Assembly: GCA_028275345.1 (NCBI GenBank)
Contig: JAPWUV010000006.1
Span: forward strand, 175,342-239,341
Reading direction: 5' to 3'
Length of the DNA stretch: 64,000 bases
Source: a bacterium
GTDB lineage: Bacteria > Zhuqueibacterota > Zhuqueibacteria > Oleimicrobiales > Geothermoviventaceae
Part shown: piece after piece, positions 25,585 to 35,409 of the stretch
How positions within the stretch are numbered: the first letter of the stretch is position 1
How the letters are laid out: each line of letters opens with the position of its first letter
Notes under the pieces: generated by a model
The model's input: only the letters and a program-made list of their open reading frames with translations
Told to the model about the DNA's origin: nothing
The model's database searches: none
Program-made: the position numbers and the translations under genes

Positions 25585-28500
25585 ATGAAGACCCGGAGAT
25601 GGACCTTACCCGTGGCGCTCATCCTCATCGCTTGCGTGGGCGCCGCCCTGACCGGCCGGCTCTCCACCGAAGCCAGTCGCCGCCTTGCCGCTATGCTGAT
25701 GGAGCGCCTCGAGCCGCTCCTCCAGAGCGGCTGGTCCGTGGATTCCGTGAGGGTCAAGTACGGCTCGGTCCACCTCTTCGGGGTACGGTATCGCGGGGCA
25801 GGGCCCTATGAGCTCTGGCTTGAAGACGTTCGCGTCGGCTACAGCATCACCAATCTCCTGCGATACCGCTTCCATGCCGAGAATCTCCCCAACTCCATCC
25901 TGTGCCTAAGACCCCACCTCGTGCTCCACCTGTATGCACGGCGCGATTCAGTTTCTCAGTCCCCCTCGGAAGCCTCCGTCACAGCTCTGGCCCTGCAGAG
26001 GCTGTCGTTTCTGGAGAACATCGTGGTCGCCGACGGGCAAATCTCCTGCTCCGATTCCTCCGGAAATCGCTGGTGCATCCTTGACGAGGTGGACGGCTGG
26101 GTCTATCGTGCCAACGATTGGAGCGCATGTCTCCAATTGGCGGCAAGACCGCACGGAGCCGGAGACATCAGCGTCGAGCTGCTTGGCCGTTTCGACCTCG
26201 GCCGGGGCCGGCTGGACACGCTGAGGGCAAACGTGCGAGAATACGAGATCGGACGCCACTTCCCATTCCTTCTCCCCAGCTTCTTGGAGGTAGACCGGGG
26301 GCGATTCGCCGGGAATTTCACGCTTGTGGAAAACCCCCTTCTGCCCGAAGGTTTCGACCTCAAAGGGCAAGCCAGGTTGAGAAGGGGTCGCATCCTCTTC
26401 CGGAGTACCCAGCTTCGCTGCGATTCCATCTTCTTCGAAGCCAGGGTGGAGCACTGGAACCTTCAGCTGGACTCCGTGTTCTTCCGCCTCAGCGGGAGCC
26501 CGGCACGTGCGTCCGGCCTGGTGCAGAATCTCTTCGACCCCCGCCTCGACCTCACATTGCGCTCCGACAGCGTCGACATTGGAGCGCTCCGAAACCAACT
26601 CAACTTGCCGCCCTCGGTGTACCCCACAGGGACCGCAAACTTCTACGCTCGCCTCTCCGGGCATTATCGCAATCCTCGCCTCGAGGCCGAACTCCGCATG
26701 CCCGAAGGCCGACTCGGATCCCGCCCGATACGTCACCTCGAGGTAAGGTGTGTGTTATCCGACAGCGTGCTTCGCTTGGCCACTTTCTCGGCAAGACTGC
26801 CCGCGGGGGCGCTTTCGGGCCACGCGATGCTCGACCTGCGCCGCTCCCCTGCACACCTCGACGCTTCGGCGCTGTTCGTCATCCGCCCTCTGGCCCTCGG
26901 CACGCAAAATACCCTTTTACACGATTCCCTCGCCGCCCGCTTCCAAGGCGAGGTTTCCGGAGGGGAACTTTCCGTCCAAGCGGCTCTTCATGCGCCGGGA
27001 CGTCCTCCTCTCCGTCTCCGCGGGGAGGGGCACGCCAGTGTGACCGGCGCGCGACTGTCTCTCGCATCCCAGCCGGCGGGGTTCCGCGCGGAAGGAGAAT
27101 GCTCGCTCACACGAGACGGCTCGCTCCGGGATTTCCGTGTGGATGTGCGCGGTCTGGAGCGAATCTCCCCCTACCTGGGTGGGCCGGCTCTGCCGCGGTT
27201 CGTCGACAATGAATTGGACATCGGCGCGCGCTTTTCCGGGACCCCCCATCGCGTACGGGCGAGCGGGCAGGTGGTGCGGGCCGACGCTACCAACTCCAGA
27301 AGCTTGCTCAGCGCAGAAGGGGAGCTCCTCTCCACCGGGCGCAAGCGATGGGAGGGGAATTTCGATCTACAGTACGTCCCCGCGCCGGGCCAAATGGCGA
27401 GCGGGACCCTGCGTATCCTCGCCGACCGACGCAAGTATTCCTCCGCGTACGCTCTGCTGCAACTCGGAAACTGGCTCCGAGCCGAAATGGAGGAGAACCA
27501 GCGCGAGCCCCTGCGCCGGTTTTCCGTCCAGGTTCAGAGCGCCCCTCTCGCAATGCTCCTGGGGAGTCATGCTGAGCATTATCGGGGATTCCTCGACGCC
27601 GCCTTCGCGTACGAAAAGCGGACTTCCGAGCCAGTCTTCCAGTTCAGCCTGGGCGCCACAGACGTGCTTGGTCACGGCATCGGGCCGTATCGGCTTCAGC
27701 TACATGCCGCAGGGCAAGGGAATCTGATTACCGCCGATTCTCTGCGGGTCCTCTTCCGCGATCGCCCCGCCGTCAATGGGATTTGCACCGTCGACCTAAA
27801 ACGGAAAGAGGTCCGGGGAACCATCCGTGGCGACACTCTGCGACTTCGTCCGCTCTTGTCTACCTTCGGCGCGCCGGACACGGTGGTGGACGGTTCCCTT
27901 TCGTTCTGGGCAAACATCCAGGGCCCCTTGGAAACACCCGAGATCATGGGTGAGGCCCTGGCCTCGGATGGAAGGGTCTTTTTTGAGCCCTTCGACATCC
28001 TCCGCCTTGCATTCTCGTCCGACACCTCCGATTCTCTCCGCCCAGGTCAGGTCAGCATCGACCACGTCCTGATCCAACGCGGAAACACGTACCGTCTGGA
28101 AGGAGAGGGCCGCGTCCGGCTCTCCCGTGGCCTGCCGCTCCAGTTGAGCATTCGAGGTTCAGCTAATGTGCTGCAAGTGATCGCCGATGCGCTTGGCTTC
28201 TTGCGCAATCCATCCTGCGACGGGCGCGTTCGGCTCGACCTCGAAGGGCCTCTCACCTCCCCTCGTCTGACGCAGGCGGCGATCAGCTTCACGAACGGCC
28301 GGTCCGAGTTCTCCGGCATCTTGCCCAAAGCCACGGACGTCAAAGGGCAAGTCCAGCTGGAAGCGGACGGCTTCGTCCGCCTCGTGGATCTCAGTGGCAA
28401 GATGGGAGGGGAATGGTTCCGCATCACGAATGCGCGAGCTTCGGAGGCACCGTGCAGCGTGCCGGTGGAGGAGTTCGCGGCGCCGTCGCTGGGCCTCTCC

Positions 28501-29682
28501 TTCGGCGTTCTGGTCTTTGAGACCGGAACACGGGGAGTGCCGCTCAATCTCTACGGCCTGCAGGAAAAAGGCGACTTCGGCTTCTATCAGTTCCTGGGAG
28601 CCGAGGCGAATGAAAAATTCGTGCTGGCCGGCCCGTGGGAGAAGCCGCACATTCGCGGGACCTGGATGCTGCGCGACGTGGCTTTCCAGTATCCCTTTGT
28701 GGAGGGAGCGGGGGGCAAGAGAAGCTGGGTGCTCGATTTCTTGTCTCGGGCTGAGTGGGACTTGCGATTGATTCCGGCGCACAACGTCCGGTACGTCCGG
28801 ACCATCCCCAGCGCTATCGATAACGTCTATGTGAACCTGGCCCTGGATGAGGGGGGAGAGGGGGTTCGGCTCATTGGCTCGCCCGGAGAAGGAACCTTCC
28901 GCCTGGCCGGCCGTATTGAGTCAAGGCAAGGATTTGTCGAGTACCTCGACTTGACCTTCCGGCTGGAAAGTGCGGGAGCCGAGTTCGATCGCGAGTCGCT
29001 CTACCCGGTGGTCTGGGGCCGGGCTCGCGCGACCGTCACGGATACCACGGGGATGCCAGTGTCGTTGTATCTGACGCTCATGTTGGAGGACTACTCCGAA
29101 GAGCGGCGCCTCGACCAACGGGTCCGCGACCGCCAGTCGCGCGGCAGGTGGGACCGGATCCGCTTTCAGCTGAGTACCGACCACGCGGGGAGCGGCGAAA
29201 GCGAAGCGGAGATCCTCGGGATGCTGGGCTACTCCGACCGCAAGCTCAAAGAGAAAGCGGCTGAGATGGTGGGAATGAGCGCCGAGAACTGGCTGGTACG
29301 GCCTCTCGTCCGCCCATTCGAGCGAGGTCTCCAGCGCGCCCTCAGATTCGATCTGGTGCGCTTCCGTTCGCGCATCGCGCGCAACTTCATCGAATGGAAC
29401 CTCGCGAACCAAAGCTATTCGCCCTGGTACTTGGTGCGCAGTACCCGGTGGGAAGTGGGCAAGTACCTGATGAATGACGTCTTCCTCTTGTACACAGGCG
29501 AGGTACAAACGGGACTGCGGTACGAGCCCCATCAGCAGAAATTGGGGCTCCGGCACACCTTCGGCCTCGAGTACCGGCTGAGCCCGGACCTGATCTTGGA
29601 GCTGGCGTACGATTACGACAGCCTTCTTCTCTGGCAAAAGACGGACAAGAAGATCCTGCTGCGCCATTCCTTCCCATTTTGA
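25585..29682 (+). CDS. tamB: TamB-like translocation and assembly module protein
   Basis: A 1365-residue protein with an N-terminal signal anchor (residues 6-24), a very long beta-rich body typical of AsmA/TamB bridge proteins, and the C-terminal DUF490/TamB domain. The end contains AEILGMLGYSDRKLKEKAAE, then YSPWYLVRSTRWEVGKYLMN and LGLRHTFGLEYRLSPDLILE. TamB-type proteins span the periplasm and help insert outer membrane proteins or carry lipids to the outer membrane. Lying between uppS and bamA fits this. Start: ATG at 25585 with a poor ribosome binding site; translation may depend on uppS coupling. Confidence 0.88.
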   Translation: MKTRRWTLPVALILIACVGAALTGRLSTEASRRLAAMLMERLEPLLQSGWSVDSVRVKYGSVHLFGVRYRGAGPYELWLEDVRVGYSITNLLRYRFHAENLPNSILCLRPHLVLHLYARRDSVSQSPSEASVTALALQRLSFLENIVVADGQISCSDSSGNRWCILDEVDGWVYRANDWSACLQLAARPHGAGDISVELLGRFDLGRGRLDTLRANVREYEIGRHFPFLLPSFLEVDRGRFAGNFTLVENPLLPEGFDLKGQARLRRGRILFRSTQLRCDSIFFEARVEHWNLQLDSVFFRLSGSPARASGLVQNLFDPRLDLTLRSDSVDIGALRNQLNLPPSVYPTGTANFYARLSGHYRNPRLEAELRMPEGRLGSRPIRHLEVRCVLSDSVLRLATFSARLPAGALSGHAMLDLRRSPAHLDASALFVIRPLALGTQNTLLHDSLAARFQGEVSGGELSVQAALHAPGRPPLRLRGEGHASVTGARLSLASQPAGFRAEGECSLTRDGSLRDFRVDVRGLERISPYLGGPALPRFVDNELDIGARFSGTPHRVRASGQVVRADATNSRSLLSAEGELLSTGRKRWEGNFDLQYVPAPGQMASGTLRILADRRKYSSAYALLQLGNWLRAEMEENQREPLRRFSVQVQSAPLAMLLGSHAEHYRGFLDAAFAYEKRTSEPVFQFSLGATDVLGHGIGPYRLQLHAAGQGNLITADSLRVLFRDRPAVNGICTVDLKRKEVRGTIRGDTLRLRPLLSTFGAPDTVVDGSLSFWANIQGPLETPEIMGEALASDGRVFFEPFDILRLAFSSDTSDSLRPGQVSIDHVLIQRGNTYRLEGEGRVRLSRGLPLQLSIRGSANVLQVIADALGFLRNPSCDGRVRLDLEGPLTSPRLTQAAISFTNGRSEFSGILPKATDVKGQVQLEADGFVRLVDLSGKMGGEWFRITNARASEAPCSVPVEEFAAPSLGLSFGVLVFETGTRGVPLNLYGLQEKGDFGFYQFLGAEANEKFVLAGPWEKPHIRGTWMLRDVAFQYPFVEGAGGKRSWVLDFLSRAEWDLRLIPAHNVRYVRTIPSAIDNVYVNLALDEGGEGVRLIGSPGEGTFRLAGRIESRQGFVEYLDLTFRLESAGAEFDRESLYPVVWGRARATVTDTTGMPVSLYLTLMLEDYSEERRLDQRVRDRQSRGRWDRIRFQLSTDHAGSGESEAEILGMLGYSDRKLKEKAAEMVGMSAENWLVRPLVRPFERGLQRALRFDLVRFRSRIARNFIEWNLANQSYSPWYLVRSTRWEVGKYLMNDVFLLYTGEVQTGLRYEPHQQKLGLRHTFGLEYRLSPDLILELAYDYDSLLLWQKTDKKILLRHSFPF

Positions 29683-29758
29683 GATCGCCCGCCTCCATCG
29701 GCAAGGAGCACGGGAGGAAGGTGGCGGGAAGGAATGGAAGTCGCGGAATTCTTTCGGT

Positions 29759-29786
29759 TTGCTATTAGAGCTCGAAATGGTATATT
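29759..29786 (+). promoter_or_regulatory. Candidate promoter upstream of bamA
   Basis: TTGCTA (29759-29764) and TATATT (29781-29786) are 16 bases apart, about 38 bases before the bamA ATG at 29824. Its place within the extended open frame supports the later start. Confidence 0.5.
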
Positions 29787-29823
29787 GCATCTTAGGGTAC
29801 GGGACAAGGGAAGGGATCCGGAG

Positions 29824-32133
29824 ATGAGCTGTATGGGTGGGCGGAGGATTGCCCCGGCCATTGTGTTCCTGGTTTCGCTGACCTTGGCGTGCGGGCAGCT
29901 GTGGGCCCAACGGCGCACCGTCAAGGTACTCGGGGTGAGCGTGGAAGGGAACCGCACCACGGAGGCGGACATCATCCGGAGCAGTTCGGGGCTTTACCCG
30001 GGACGGGAAATCACCGGTGATGACATTCAGAAAGCCGTGCGTCAGCTGTGGGCCATGGACCTGTTCTCCGACATCGAGATCCTCCTGGACCGTGAGGTTT
30101 CGGAAGGTGCCTATCTGACCATCCGGGTGAAAGAATACCCGCGGCTCGAATCCTACACCGTGGAGGGCAACAAGAAGCTCAAGAAGAAAGAGGTGGAGGA
30201 CGCCCTCGATCTCTACCGCGGGCAGGTGGTGAGCCCACGCCGGTTGAAACGTGCGCAGGTCAAGCTCCAGAAGCTCTACCGAGATAAGGGATTCCTCCTC
30301 GCGGACATTCGCATGGACACGAGCCGGGTGAGCGACTCGACGGTGAACCTCAAAGTCACCATTGAGGAAGGCGAGAAGGTTCAGGTCAAGAAGATCGAGT
30401 TCCGTGGCAATCAGGCATTCTCTGATGCCAAGCTGCGCAAGCAGATGAAAGGCACGAAGGAAGATCGGTGGTGGCGCGGCGCCGACTTCGACCGCAAGAA
30501 GTACGAAGAAGACCTGGAGAAGGTGCTCGACTTCTACCGGAACGAAGGATTCCGGGATGCGGAGATCGTCTCCGACACCATGTGGTACAGCGAGGATCGG
30601 AGCGGCCTTTTCATCGCCATCACCGTCCACGAAGGGAGAAGGTACCGTTTCGGCAAGATCACTTGGGAAGGCAACCGGATCTTTCCGGTCGAGGTTCTGG
30701 AATCCCAACTCGGCTTCCGAGAAGGCGACACCTACAGTGCCGAACGCCTGCATAAGGCCGTCTTCGAGAGAATCGGAGGGCTGTACTACGATTCCGGCTA
30801 CATCTTCGCAAACATCACCCCGAGAGAGATTCCGGCCGATTCCGATGTGATCAACATCCATTTCATCATCAGCGAAGGCGAACCGGTTCACGTCCGGAAG
30901 ATCCACATCGCGGGGAACACCAAGACCAAGGACAAGGTCATCCGGAGAGAGCTGCGGATCCGGCCGGGGGACGTTTTCAGCCGCGATGCCCTCATCCGCA
31001 GCCAGCGGGAAGTGTTCATGCTCAACTACTTCTCCAATGTGGTGCCTGAGGTCAAGACCGTCGACAATCAGAACGTGGATCTGGTGGTCAAAGTAGAGGA
31101 GAAGTCCACCGACACGGCCAACATGTCGGCTGGCTACAGCGAACGAGACAAGATCATCGGCATGATCGGCGTGTCGATGAACAACCTTTTCGGCAACGGC
31201 CAACGGCTGAGCTTGGACTGGAGCTTCGGCCGCTATTACCGATCCTTCGAGATCAGCTTCACCGAACCCTGGCTCATGGACACACCGACGCTGGCAGGGT
31301 TCAGCATTTACGACCTCAAGCGTGACCCCTACTACGTGCCCTACCGGCAGCGGAGCCAGGGTGCTTCGGTTCGGCTCGGCCGGCGTTTCCGCTGGCCAGA
31401 CATCTACTTCCGAGGGGACTGGATCTACCGCATCGACCGCACCGAGCTCTCGGACTTCAGTGAGAGCATCATCCAACTCAACCCGAATAATATTGTGACG
31501 CAGGAATGGCCGTTGGTCACCAGCAGCTTCACGCAGATCCTTTCGCGGAATAGCCTGGACCGACCGGAGTTCCCGACGCGCGGGTCGGAGATGTCCCTAT
31601 CGGTGGAATATGCCGGCGGTCCCCTGGGTGGGAACGTGGACTTCCTGAAGTACATCTTCAGCTCCGATTGGTTCGTGCCGGCGTTCTTCAAGCTCGTGTT
31701 CTATTCGAGCTTCCAAGCAGGCTACATCCAGACCCTTGGGAAACGAGGCCTCCCCTATCTCGAATACTTCTTCATGGGCGGCGACGGAATGTCGCAGGCC
31801 ATTCCCCTCCGTGGGTACGAGGACCCCTTGGCCACCTACTCGGCACAGGAGGGTGGGAGGGCCATGATGAAGTACACCTTTGAGCTTCGCGTGCCCATTG
31901 CGCCGAACCCAACCATTTTCGCACTGGTCTTCGCCGAAGCGGGAAACACTTGGCCCACGCTGGCCAGCGTTGATCCCTACAACATGCGGAGATCGGTGGG
32001 CATCGGAGCCCGGATGTTCATGCCGATGATCGGCGTGCTGGGCTTCGACTACGGCTACGGCTTCGACGTCGATCCGGTGATCGGGAAGAAGAGCGGGTGG
32101 AAGCCCCACTTCGTCTTCGGACGGGCCTTCTGA
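29824..32133 (+). CDS. bamA: Outer membrane protein assembly factor BamA
   Basis: A 769-residue protein: signal peptide (residues about 8-28, ending LWAQ), five POTRA domains (about residues 30-395; e.g. VEGNRTTEADIIRSSSGLYP, VEGNKKLKKKEVEDAL, IEFRGNQAFSDAKLRKQM, IHIAGNTKTKDKVIRRELR) and a C-terminal 16-strand barrel. The barrel has NNLFGNGQRLSL, FPTRGSEM, loop-6 motif IPLRGYED and a terminal Phe. BamA is the core of the machine that folds and inserts outer membrane proteins. Start: ATG at 29824; the frame extends to 29734 but a promoter lies inside that extension. The ribosome binding site (GGGAAGG/GGAG) also allows ATG at 29833. Order tamB-bamA-skp-lpxD is a typical envelope cluster. Confidence 0.96.
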   Translation: MSCMGGRRIAPAIVFLVSLTLACGQLWAQRRTVKVLGVSVEGNRTTEADIIRSSSGLYPGREITGDDIQKAVRQLWAMDLFSDIEILLDREVSEGAYLTIRVKEYPRLESYTVEGNKKLKKKEVEDALDLYRGQVVSPRRLKRAQVKLQKLYRDKGFLLADIRMDTSRVSDSTVNLKVTIEEGEKVQVKKIEFRGNQAFSDAKLRKQMKGTKEDRWWRGADFDRKKYEEDLEKVLDFYRNEGFRDAEIVSDTMWYSEDRSGLFIAITVHEGRRYRFGKITWEGNRIFPVEVLESQLGFREGDTYSAERLHKAVFERIGGLYYDSGYIFANITPREIPADSDVINIHFIISEGEPVHVRKIHIAGNTKTKDKVIRRELRIRPGDVFSRDALIRSQREVFMLNYFSNVVPEVKTVDNQNVDLVVKVEEKSTDTANMSAGYSERDKIIGMIGVSMNNLFGNGQRLSLDWSFGRYYRSFEISFTEPWLMDTPTLAGFSIYDLKRDPYYVPYRQRSQGASVRLGRRFRWPDIYFRGDWIYRIDRTELSDFSESIIQLNPNNIVTQEWPLVTSSFTQILSRNSLDRPEFPTRGSEMSLSVEYAGGPLGGNVDFLKYIFSSDWFVPAFFKLVFYSSFQAGYIQTLGKRGLPYLEYFFMGGDGMSQAIPLRGYEDPLATYSAQEGGRAMMKYTFELRVPIAPNPTIFALVFAEAGNTWPTLASVDPYNMRRSVGIGARMFMPMIGVLGFDYGYGFDVDPVIGKKSGWKPHFVFGRAF

Positions 32134-32215
32134 GCCCGGCCGTTGCAACCTGCTTTCGGTCGTGCAGAGTTTGTGGACATAATTGGCGGTAAGAACCATG
32201 CATCAGGAGGCAACC

Positions 32216-32785
32216 GTGAGAGGAATCGGACGAGCAGCGTGGACGACATTGTCCCTTTTCACCGCGGCAGCACTGCTGCACACGACCGTCGCTCAAGCCC
32301 AGGCGGTGAAACTGGGTTATGTGGACTCCCAACGCATCCTGGCCGAGTTTAAAGAAGCTCAGGATGCGCAGAAAAAGCTTGACGATGTGATCGCACAGTG
32401 GCAGCAAGAACGGCAGCAGTTGCAAAAGCAGCTGCAGGATATGCAGGAGCAGTACCAGAAGCAAAGCTTGCTCCTCAGCGAGGAGCGTAAGCGCGAGCGC
32501 GAACAAGAGATGCAGCAGCTTTACACCCGGCTGATGGAATACGACAACCAGAAGTTCGGGGCCCAAGGCGAGGTCTACCAGAAGCAGGCAGAGCTGTTCG
32601 AGCCCGTGTTCCAAAAGATCCGCGACGCCATCGCCAAGATCGGAAAGCAGGGAGGCTTTGCCTACATCTTCGACATCGCCTCGAACGCAGTCCTGTACAA
32701 GGCCGACGATCAGCCGGACCTGACGGACCAGGTGCTCGCTGAATTGAACAAAGGGGTCACCACGTCGGGGAGATCGACTCGCTAA
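32216..32785 (+). CDS. skp: Periplasmic chaperone Skp/OmpH family
   Basis: A 189-residue protein with a signal peptide (hydrophobic core about residues 9-24, cleavage near VAQAQA) and a long Gln/Glu/Lys-rich coiled coil. The family start VKLGYVDSQRILAEFKEAQ and the end FAYIFDIASNAVLYKADDQ are both present. Skp-type trimers hold unfolded outer membrane proteins in the periplasm for delivery to BamA, encoded just upstream. Start: GTG at 32216 with AGGAGG five bases upstream; the ATG codons at 32183 and 32198 are less well placed. Confidence 0.93.
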   Translation: MRGIGRAAWTTLSLFTAAALLHTTVAQAQAVKLGYVDSQRILAEFKEAQDAQKKLDDVIAQWQQERQQLQKQLQDMQEQYQKQSLLLSEERKREREQEMQQLYTRLMEYDNQKFGAQGEVYQKQAELFEPVFQKIRDAIAKIGKQGGFAYIFDIASNAVLYKADDQPDLTDQVLAELNKGVTTSGRSTR

Positions 32786-32799
32786 CGGAGACCCCGGAC

Positions 32800-33855
32800 A
32801 TGGAGCTGACTCTGTCGGAGCTGGCCGAGCACCTTCAGGCCCAGCTGGAGGGCGAGGGGGGGACAACGATCCGCGGGGTAGCCCCGATTGAATCGGCGGG
32901 GGAGGGAGAGATCTCGTTCATCGCCAACCCCCGCTATGCAAGGTACGCGGCGGTAACCCGTGCCAGCGCGCTCATCGTCTCCTTCGACTTCCGGGGGGAA
33001 GCGCGAGTCCCGCTCCTGAGGGTTGCCAATCCCTACCTCGCCTTCCAGCGCGTGGTCCAGCTCTTCCATCCCGAGGCGATCCGGCTGCCGGCCGGGATCC
33101 ACCCCACTGCCGTGATCGACGCGTCCGCGCGTCTGGGGCGGGAAGTTGCCATCGGTCCCCACGTCGTGGTGGAAAGGGGAGCTCGGATCGGGGATCGAAC
33201 CCAGCTCTTCCCGGGCTGCTACATCGGACCGGAGGTCGAAATCGGCGAGGACTGCGTGATCTACCCCAACGTGGTGATCCGCGAGCGAGTGCGGATTGGC
33301 AAGCGAGTCGTGATCCATGCCGGCGCCGTGATCGGGTCGGATGGCTTCGGCTTCGCCCGAGAAGGGGAAGTGTACCGCAAGATCCCGCAGGCAGGCACAG
33401 TGGTCATCGGCGACGACGTGGAGATCGGCGCTAACTGTTGCATCGACCGGGCGACGCTGGGCGAGACGCGAATTGAGCGCGGTGCCAAGCTGGACAACCT
33501 CATCCAGGTCGGGCACAACGTGGTGATCGGCGAGAACACCGTCGTCGCGGCTCAGGCGGGGTTCGCCGGCAGCACCATTGTGGGCCGGAACGTGATGGTC
33601 GGGGGCCAAGCGGGGTTCGCCGGACACATGACCATCGGCGACGGCGCCCTCATCTCCGCCCAGTCGGGCGTGAGTAAGGACATCCCCCCCGGATGCCGCG
33701 TGTTCGGATACCCAGCCCGACCTGCAGAGCAAGCCTTGCGGGAAGAGGCAGCGCTGCGTCGCTTGCCCGAACTCCTCAAGCGGGTGCGCGAACTGGAAAG
33801 ACTGGTTCAGGAGTTGAAGGCGAAGACGGAGGGTGACGGCCACGGGAATCCCTGA
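32800..33855 (+). CDS. lpxD: UDP-3-O-acylglucosamine N-acyltransferase
   Basis: A 351-residue left-handed beta-helix acyltransferase, third step of lipid A synthesis. The uridine-binding N-terminal domain (about residues 1-100) precedes hexapeptide repeats such as AVIDASARLGREVAIGPHVV. The catalytic His is at 239 in DNLIQVGHNVVIGE, the same position as in the E. coli enzyme. The C-terminal helix (RRLPELLKRVRELERLVQEL) forms the trimer cap. Start: ATG 14 bases after the skp stop. Followed by lpxC-fabZ after 54 bases. Confidence 0.96.
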   Translation: MELTLSELAEHLQAQLEGEGGTTIRGVAPIESAGEGEISFIANPRYARYAAVTRASALIVSFDFRGEARVPLLRVANPYLAFQRVVQLFHPEAIRLPAGIHPTAVIDASARLGREVAIGPHVVVERGARIGDRTQLFPGCYIGPEVEIGEDCVIYPNVVIRERVRIGKRVVIHAGAVIGSDGFGFAREGEVYRKIPQAGTVVIGDDVEIGANCCIDRATLGETRIERGAKLDNLIQVGHNVVIGENTVVAAQAGFAGSTIVGRNVMVGGQAGFAGHMTIGDGALISAQSGVSKDIPPGCRVFGYPARPAEQALREEAALRRLPELLKRVRELERLVQELKAKTEGDGHGNP

Positions 33856-33909
33856 AAAGTCGGAAGCTATGCCTCGTGGCCGACGCAGAAAGTAGGAGAG
33901 GCGAAGAAG

Positions 33910-35316
33910 ATGCTCTTGCACCAACAAACCATTGGGAAAGAGGTGAGTCTGTCCGGGATTGGCCTGCACACCGGGAATCGGACCACCATCGTTTTCAAGC
34001 CGGCGCCACCGAACCACGGCATTCGCTTCCGCAGGGTGGACTTGGAGGCCAGCCCGGAAATCCCGGCAATCATCGATAACGTCGTGGACATCTCGCGGGG
34101 CACTACGCTGGGGAAGGACGGCGTGGTGATCCACACCGTCGAGCACGTCCTGGCCGCCATCTACGGCATGGAAATCGACAATGTGCTGGTCGAGCTGGAA
34201 GGGAATGAACCCCCCGTGGGCGATGGCAGTGCGCTCCCGTTCGTGGAGAAGCTGCAAGAGGCTGGGATTGTCGAACAGAACGAGCCGAAGGATATCCTAG
34301 TCATTGACCGCACCATCACCTACCACGATGAGAAGAGACGGGTGGACATCGTCGTCACCCCCTCCGACCAGTTCCGCATCACCTTCATGGTGGATTATCA
34401 GAATCCAGCGCTGGGCACGCAGTACACCTCGCTCTACTCGCTGGCCGACGAGTTCGTAACCGAGTACGCGCCGGCCCGCACCTTCTGCTTCCTCCACGAG
34501 GTGGAAGAGCTGTGGGAGCAGGGGTTGGTCCGCGGCGGCAATCTGGACAACGCCATCGTCATCATCGACCGCGAGGTGACGCCCGAAGAGCTCGAGCGCC
34601 TGCGGAAGATGTTCGGGATCAGCGAGTCGGTGAAGCTCGGCAAGAACGGCATTCTCAATGGCAAAGAGCTGCGCTTCAAGAACGAGCCGGTCCGACACAA
34701 GACGCTCGACCTGATCGGCGATCTGGCCCTGGTCGGCGTTCCCATCCGCGGGCATATCCTGGCCGCGCGTTCCGGACACGCCGCCAACGTGGAACTGGCG
34801 AAGATCCTCCGAAAAGAGTACGAGAAGCGGCGTCTCAAAGCCAAGTACTCCATCCCGAGGGCCAAACCTGGGGTGGTCTTCGACGCGGAAGCGATCCAGA
34901 GGATTCTGCCCCACCGTTTTCCTTTCCTGCTGGTGGATCGCATCGTCGACCTGGTGCCCCAGGAACGCGTGGTCGGCTACAAGAACGTGACCATGAACGA
35001 GCCCTTCTTCACGGGGCACTTCCCAGGCCATCCCATTATGCCCGGCGTTCTGATCATTGAGGCGATGGCCCAAGTGGGAGGGATTCTCCTGCTGAATGCT
35101 GAGGAGAATCCGGAAGGGAAGCTCGTGTACTTCACGGGCATTGACAATGTGCGCTTCCGCAAACCGGTGATGCCGGGCGACCAGCTTTGGTTTGAGGTCG
35201 AGATGCTGAAATACCGCCGTTCCATCTGCAAGATGGCCGGCAAGGCCTTCGTCGACGGCGAACTGGTTTGCGAGGCCGAGCTGATGGCGGCCGTGGTGGA
35301 GCGCAACTCGGTGTAG
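33910..35316 (+). CDS. lpxC-fabZ: Bifunctional LpxC deacetylase / FabZ dehydratase
   Basis: A 468-residue fusion. Residues 1 to about 300 are UDP-3-O-acyl-N-acetylglucosamine deacetylase, the committed zinc-dependent step of lipid A synthesis: [25 protein letters not shown] with zinc His 79 and catalytic Glu 78, [26 protein letters not shown] and [13 protein letters not shown]. Residues about 320-468 are 3-hydroxyacyl-ACP dehydratase: [14 protein letters not shown], then [20 protein letters not shown] with the catalytic His and Glu. The fusion is known in Bacteroidota/Chlorobiota relatives. Start: ATG with AGGAGAGG ahead. Flanked by lpxD and lpxA. Confidence 0.97.
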   Translation: MLLHQQTIGKEVSLSGIGLHTGNRTTIVFKPAPPNHGIRFRRVDLEASPEIPAIIDNVVDISRGTTLGKDGVVIHTVEHVLAAIYGMEIDNVLVELEGNEPPVGDGSALPFVEKLQEAGIVEQNEPKDILVIDRTITYHDEKRRVDIVVTPSDQFRITFMVDYQNPALGTQYTSLYSLADEFVTEYAPARTFCFLHEVEELWEQGLVRGGNLDNAIVIIDREVTPEELERLRKMFGISESVKLGKNGILNGKELRFKNEPVRHKTLDLIGDLALVGVPIRGHILAARSGHAANVELAKILRKEYEKRRLKAKYSIPRAKPGVVFDAEAIQRILPHRFPFLLVDRIVDLVPQERVVGYKNVTMNEPFFTGHFPGHPIMPGVLIIEAMAQVGGILLLNAEENPEGKLVYFTGIDNVRFRKPVMPGDQLWFEVEMLKYRRSICKMAGKAFVDGELVCEAELMAAVVERNSV

Positions 35317-35409
35317 CTCCATCATCGGCCAACATGTCCTCAACCCAACGTCTCCTTCTTCGCAGCTGCGCGCGAAAAGGATCAGTGGAAACAACTTGCA
35401 GGAGGTGGA

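Noticed and set aside
28921-31476. 851-codon open frame on the minus strand across tamB and bamA
   Set aside because: It lies opposite two strongly supported genes, and no family motif is visible in its translation.
32782-34257. 491-codon minus-strand frame opposite lpxD and lpxC-fabZ
   Set aside because: It is antisense to two unmistakable lipid A genes and carries only repeat-like residues mirrored from the hexapeptide repeats.
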